Source of the DNA: Takashimella koratensis | Lineage: Eukaryota; Basidiomycota; Tremellomycetes; Trichosporonales; Tetragoniomycetaceae | DNA length: 64,000 nt | Assembly: GCA_003116875.1 (NCBI GenBank) | Contig: BCKT01000012.1 | Location: 248,001 to 312,000 of the forward strand | Reading direction: 5' to 3' | Shown: positions 59,519 to 64,000 of the stretch, one piece after another | Numbering within the stretch: the first letter of the stretch is position 1 | Layout: each line of letters begins with the position of its first letter | The notes under the pieces: model-generated | Database searches by the model: none | Told to the model about the DNA's origin: nothing | The model's input: the letters and a program-made list of their open reading frames with translations, nothing else | Program-made: the position numbers and the translations under genes

Positions 59519-59671
59519 CTTTCCTTCACTCTTCCTCCGCCGGCCATACCTCCACCCCAGTCTGGGAAGGTCCCTGCATTGACGGACGGGTCCCTCCCCA
59601 ACGTCGCGAGGTGGTGGTCCGACCTGACGGCTTTGGAGAGCTGGAAGACAGTCTCGGCACCGACGCAGTGA
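58101..59671 (+). CDS. Glutathione S-transferase
   Basis: Six exons (58101-58136, 58288-58336, 58557-58697, 58872-59016, 59187-59346, 59561-59671) give 213 aa in frame, the normal GST length. The thioredoxin-like N-domain has MSFALYGSRGSPNTRRVLV, GKVPYFT and the glutathione-binding E-S-R (LFESRAI). The helical domain has AAKLAKTLEGYEIMLGSSKY and the N-cap motif LAGDEMTLADLFH. It conjugates glutathione to electrophiles; the SNTR(R) start resembles theta/EF1B-gamma-like fungal GSTs. Introns 2 and 5 contain sense-strand C runs (58356-58381, 59420-59519). Confidence 0.93.
58356..58381 (+). repeat. C-run in GST intron 2
   Basis: 18 C, one G, then 7 C, inside intron 58337-58556. Confidence 0.9.
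59420..59519 (+). repeat. 100-nt C-rich tract in GST intron 5
   Basis: Nearly pure C broken by a few T, inside intron 59347-59560 upstream of the acceptor at 59560. Confidence 0.95.
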
Positions 59672-60010
59672 AGCGGGGAAGCTCAGAGATCAGGCCCAAG
59701 ACGGTATCTTTTTCTTTCTGTCCTCTACCCTATATGGCCGCGGCCTTTAGGCTCTTGGCTGTGGTACCTGGTCTCTAGCTTTCGTACTGTAGTCGAAACT
59801 CGTCATGCATCTGTGCTTGTTCTTGAATCCAAACTTGCCTCGTGCCACATTGTTTTTCTCGGAGGGCAACCAGCAACCAGCAACCAGCAGCCAGGCACCA
59901 TCGTCTTCTACCCCGTCCCTGTGCACTACCCTGCAGCATGCTTTTCACTCTCGGTCACTATCCATCCATTCATCCTATCGCTCATCCACTCTCCATCCTC
60001 CTTCGACGCC
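59672..60010. other. Intergenic region GST / Gln-rich gene
   Basis: 339 bp; a short AGCAACC repeat at about 59870-59890. No gene. Confidence 0.45.
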
Positions 60011-62039
60011 ATGTCCCATCCTACTCTCCCATCCCCTTCCGCCTCGGCCTCGGCCTCCGCGAACGCCTCGACCCCTACCCCACTCTCGGACCCTCGTCGC
60101 CGTCCCATCGGCACTCCATCCTCCATCCCACACCCTTCCGCCTCGGGATCCACGCCCACCCCGTCCCGCCCTTCCCCGCTGCCTTTACCCGCCTCGTCAC
60201 CTTCGTTCAGCACCCACAGCGCCGGGAAACGGCCAGCACCGTCCGGAAGCCCCGTGGTTAATGGATCAACGTCGGTAGCGGGTGGGGAAAGGGAAAGAGG
60301 AAGCGCCAAGAAGATGCGAAAGATGGACGAGGCGGGTGTAGAGTGGGTAAGAGGGAGAGTCAAGTTTATGGAGGCGCAATATCAGGTAAGTGAAAGTGGT
60401 CTTGTAGTTGGTTGAGGACACTAGGTCGCTGATAGGTGATCAGGATGCACTGGTCGCTGCGATCCGGATAATGAACTTCAAAGCGGATACCAAGGCGATG
60501 TGAGTGAATCCTGTCTCGTCCTCTTCTTTGAGATGGTCCACTGACTTGGAAACAGAGGGTATGGGTCCGCCCCGCCCCAGAGCCTTCAGCGGAAGCTCGA
60601 GTGCGCTTGGAGAAACTACGAGAGCGCGCGTCTCCATCTCGAATGGTACTTTGTGCGTACATTCTCCCCATTCTCCCTCTCCCTCGCTTACCCCGTGTCC
60701 TCTTTCCTAGGCGCAAACGGCGGAAGCGACCTCGCCCTCCAACCCTCTTGTCTCCGCCGATGCCGCCCCAACCCCGCTCGCGAACGCAACCACCGTCCCA
60801 CCCCCGCTCTCCGCCATTCCCGCACACCTGGCTCCATCAGCTTCCTCTCTTCCTCTTTCCTCTCCTATCCCACTATCCACCACCTCTTTCCTCGCGCAAC
60901 AGCAGGTCCCCAACGCGGCGTCGATACTGGATGCAACTGGTGCAGCGACCGCAGCGACGGTGAACCTCACGCTCCCGCCTGGTGTTGGGCCAGGTGCGGG
61001 AGTCGGGCAAGTCAATGTGCCCCCTAGTTTGCAGGGGCAGGTCGGGACGATGAACTTGAACTTGGGGGTAGGAGATACCGACGCGCTGTTCGGCGACGGC
61101 TCGGGTCTCGATTTGTCCGCTCTCGGAGGGCTCGACGAGCTTTCTGCCCTAATCAATGGGACAACGAGTGGCTCGACCGATCAGAACGGGTTAAACCAGT
61201 CTATTCCTGGCGCTGGAGTGGTTGCGCAGGCCTTGGGACAAAGTTCAAACTTGCCTTCAAGTCAAACAGATACCGACCAACTCCTCGCTTCGCTCAATGC
61301 CCAGGCGGCTGCGGTTCCTCTCCCGCCTATCCCCGTCGACACCGTGGAAAAAGTCGGCGACCCAATCGCCGCTCGTATGGTTACATCCGACCCTGTCCCT
61401 CCCCCACAACGGCCGCAGGCGGCGCAACCAGCAGACCACCAGCAGCAAAAACAACAGCCGCAGCAAGGATCAGGGATGGACACGACATCGGCACCTGGAG
61501 GATTCGAGTTCCAGATGGACGGAGGGTTGGAGGATATGGACCTCAGCGGATTGGATATGGACATGTCGGCATTTGCGGGGCTGTTCGGGAACGCACAAGG
61601 AGCAAGTGGGGATCCGGCGAATGGAAGTGCAGTCGCTGGGCCCTCCGGAGGGGGGTTGCAGCAGGAGACGGGACAGGCATCGACGGCGCAATCCACTCAG
61701 CAGGCGCAACCGGTACAGCAAGCGCAACAGCAATCACAGGAGCCACAGCAGCAACAACAAACACAGCAATCACAACTACAACAGCAACAACAACAGCAAC
61801 AACAACAGCAACAGCAACAACAACAACAGCAACCACAACAACAGCAGCCAGAGCAGCAGCAACCACAGCAGGCACAACCACAACAGACCCAGGTGGACGA
61901 GTCGGCCGACCCCTCGGCCAACTTTGGTTCACTCGACGATCTCAACGCGATCGATTTCGACGATTTCAATTTCAGCGATGGTCAGATGCCCGGTGTGGAC
62001 AGCGACGACTTTGCGACGTTGTTCGCCGAGTTCAAGTAG
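60011..62039 (+). CDS. Gln-rich low-complexity protein
   Basis: Exons 60011-60385, 60444-60499, 60556-60652 and 60711-62039 give 618 aa in frame. The Ser/Pro/Thr-rich N-terminus is followed by a compact, conserved-looking segment: KKMRKMDEAGVEWVRGRVKF, DALVAAIRIMNFKADTKAIG and SLQRKLECAWRNYESARLHL. The rest is disordered with hydrophobic-acidic patches (GLDLSALGGLDELSALI) and a long poly-Gln region (about 61700-61890), ending in the acidic NAIDFDDFNFSDGQMPGVDS. Poly-Gln with acidic-aromatic patches is typical of transcriptional coactivators, so that role is plausible but unproven. Family not recognised. Confidence 0.78.
61700..61890 (+). repeat. CAG/CAA (poly-Gln) tract
   Basis: Interrupted mixture of CAG and CAA codons within the Gln-rich gene; the reverse frames look like long Val/Cys/Ser ORFs but are only its shadow. 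Confidence 0.9.
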
Positions 62040-62104
62040 TTGTTCTAGTTGCTCAAGAAATCTTTATTGCCCAGGATCTATTTGCAACGGGATAGCTACA
62101 TGCA

Positions 62105-63757
62105 TCATGATAGAGCAGTCCCGTTCTTCAAGGTTTGGGACTTCGATCCTGGGTCGTCCCAGCCTGGGATCGAGGGGTCCTCGTCCCCCTTCGCTTCGTA
62201 GCTGATATCTTTGCTCACTCGGCAAATCCCACACTTGCGCGTAATGTTGGTCCGTGTCCCGACCTCGGCAAAGTGGATCTGCGCAGTGTGAATATTGTGA
62301 TAGATCATCGCGGGTTCTGTCAACGTAAATCAGACAGTCAGCGTGACTGATACCAACTCAACAAACTACGGTCAAGGGTGAGGTAGACTGCACTCACGTA
62401 TCAGGGGATCAGCAGAGACGACCATGACGAAAGTGTTCTTGGTCAGGGGTTCGAGCACAACGACGCAATCGTCGAATGTCGTCTCAAAGCCTAAGAACTG
62501 CTCTCCTGACCGCCTGCATCGCATCAGCGATGGCCCCCAGCTATGCTATAATGATCACAAGTGCTGGAAGACGGAGATTTCACCCAAACTCACTGGCAAG
62601 TCCGCCTAAAGCTCTTAACAATCTCCGAAATCTTCTCAAACCGCTGCCGATCCAGTGCGCCCGCGCCCCGCTCCACCTCGGTCTCATCGTAATCTGCTGG
62701 ATCGCAGTCGAGCGGCGAACCGGATTTCGCCATGACCAAGAAAGTCTCGGATTCAAAGATGACTGCCTCAACGGCGAGGTTGAGGTCACGCAAGTAGGTC
62801 AAGTGGGAGGTAACGAGGTTGATGTTGGGGATCAGCGTGTGAATGACTGAAGACCAGGCCTTATGGGAGTGTAAGCGCTCTGCCTCTATAAAGTCGACAT
62901 CAATCAACTCACCTTGTAGAGCGACTCGTCCCATATACTTGTCGGGAAACATCGACATGGCTGAACCTGTCCACTTTCCGCCTCTGACACTTTCTCATTC
63001 AACTCCATAATCACCTTCCGCCTTTCCGCGTACCGCGTCCGTTTCGGGTCCTCCCTCTCTACCAAATCCATCTTATTGAACAACACCCATAGTCCGGCGT
63101 CCGCACTGTTCCCACGCAGCGCGACCAAGTTGTCCTCAAAGTACTGCAGGTCCTTCTCCCATTCGGTAGAAGTGATGTCGAATACGTAGATCAGAACAGC
63201 AACGTTGGCGAAGATGGTGTCTTTTTGGGAAGAGAGATAGTTGTCGAGAAAGACATCTTGGCCACCGCAGTCCCACAGGTTCTGTACAGGGGGAAAAGAT
63301 GAGTCAGTGCATGACTACTGAAATAAGGTCATGTGGTATTCAAGATAAGAGAGGGGATGGAAAACTTGCCAGGACTAGAGAACCGAGAAACCGGACAGCA
63401 GACATCTCAACATCGATAGTCGCACCTAACCGCTTGGTATCTTTAGCGCTGTAGTTTGAGCTACAATGGGTGTCAGACAACATATCACTGGAATTTTGAA
63501 ATCAACTCACAAGATGACGGAGCGCATCGACGTCTTGCCGCTTCCTATTGGGAGACCAGAGATCAGCCAAGACCACGAAGACTCGTCTATGTCGTCATCT
63601 TCAATCAAGCCAGAGGGGCAGACGTACCGGATTTTCCCATGAGGAGCACCTAGAAGATGAAAGCGATCGCATTAGTTGAGGTTCTGGACACAGGGACTTT
63701 GGATCTCTCTTCAACTTCAGATATGAAACTCACCTTTCTACGAGCGGCTGATGACAT
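62105..63757 (-). CDS. GTR1: Rag-type small GTPase GTR1
   Basis: Eight exons (63757-63734, 63649-63628, 63544-63511, 63460-63370, 63281-62913, 62859-62594, 62513-62398, 62316-62105) give 377 aa in frame. The P-loop LLMGKSGSGKTSMRS is assembled from three small exons; LWDCGGQD and FNKMD follow as G3 and G4 motifs. The C-terminal roadblock domain includes VTSHLTYLRDLNLAVEAVIF and FETTFDDCVVVLEPLTKNTF. GTR1 pairs with GTR2 on the vacuole to signal amino-acid sufficiency to TORC1. Intron 4 has a GC donor (63369, CTG|GCAAGT). The stop is only 65 bp from the stop of the convergent Gln-rich gene, so the 3' UTRs probably overlap. Confidence 0.95.
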
Positions 63758-64000
63758 GGTGAAAGAAGGCGAGTCTGGTTGCTAGAGCAGTGGGATTTGC
63801 AGTCAAAACGGCGTCGATACTGATGAGAAATCTGTGTCTATGTTGCTCTAGGAGAGCAGGTGGCCGTGCTTGAAGGGCTATGGTTGGCAATGCTGGATGA
63901 ACGGCGGAGAGGAGGAAATGATACGGATAGCAAGGCTGATGGCGACGTTGGTTGTTGTCGCTGGACCATCCGGGACCACCGTGGGAAAATGGAATTCTAA

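Noticed and set aside
61543..61969. Long minus-strand open frames rich in Val or Cys
   Set aside because: They are the reverse complement of the CAG/CAA tract of the Gln-rich gene.

Overview
The window is nuclear DNA of a basidiomycete fungus, most likely a tremellomycete. Genes are split by many short introns, mostly 45 to 120 nt, with gtgagt/gtaagt donors, a ctgac/ctaac branch site and a c/tag acceptor. The set includes a CAP59/GT69-family protein, a PH-domain CAF120-like protein and an ECM2/SLT11 splicing factor. There is no CRISPR array, operon, rRNA or recognisable tRNA. Exon joins were worked out by hand; nearly every model closes in frame over all exons (coding length divisible by 3), which is the main support for the boundaries.

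Layout, left to right: last codons of a gene running in from the left (+); UIM-like, Cys-containing nuclear-looking protein (-); ribosomal protein eL27 (+); 1,993-aa PH-domain CAF120-like protein (-); ERG27-like SDR (-); ECM2/SLT11/RBM22 splicing factor (+); uracil-DNA glycosylase (-); class-I-like glutamine synthetase family protein (+); BOR1/SLC4 anion transporter (+); single-pass cell-surface protein (+); CAP59-like GT69 protein (-); mitochondrial ribosomal protein bL9m (-); LRR/Lys-rich protein (+); F1-ATPase inhibitor IF1 (-); 29-exon ABCC-type ABC transporter (+); class 3 lipase-like membrane protein with an in-frame stop (-); unrecognised 278-aa protein (+); PAP2 lipid phosphate phosphatase (-); alternative NADH dehydrogenase (+); glutathione S-transferase (+); Gln-rich protein (+); Rag GTPase GTR1 (-).

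The genes are not one pathway. They are housekeeping genes arranged as head-to-head and tail-to-tail pairs. Seven pairs share a divergent upstream region of 247 to 980 bp, and one convergent pair is only 65 bp apart. Loose themes are mitochondrial function (bL9m, IF1, NADH dehydrogenase), lipid/sterol metabolism (ERG27, lipase, PAP2) and membrane transport (BOR1, ABC).

No clearly new multi-gene system was found. The strongest unusual signals are in gene structure: a recursive-splice-like site in the eL27 first intron, exons as small as 9 and 11 nt, two GC-AG introns, long C homopolymers always on the sense strand of introns or leaders, and a single in-frame TAG inside an otherwise intact lipase gene.
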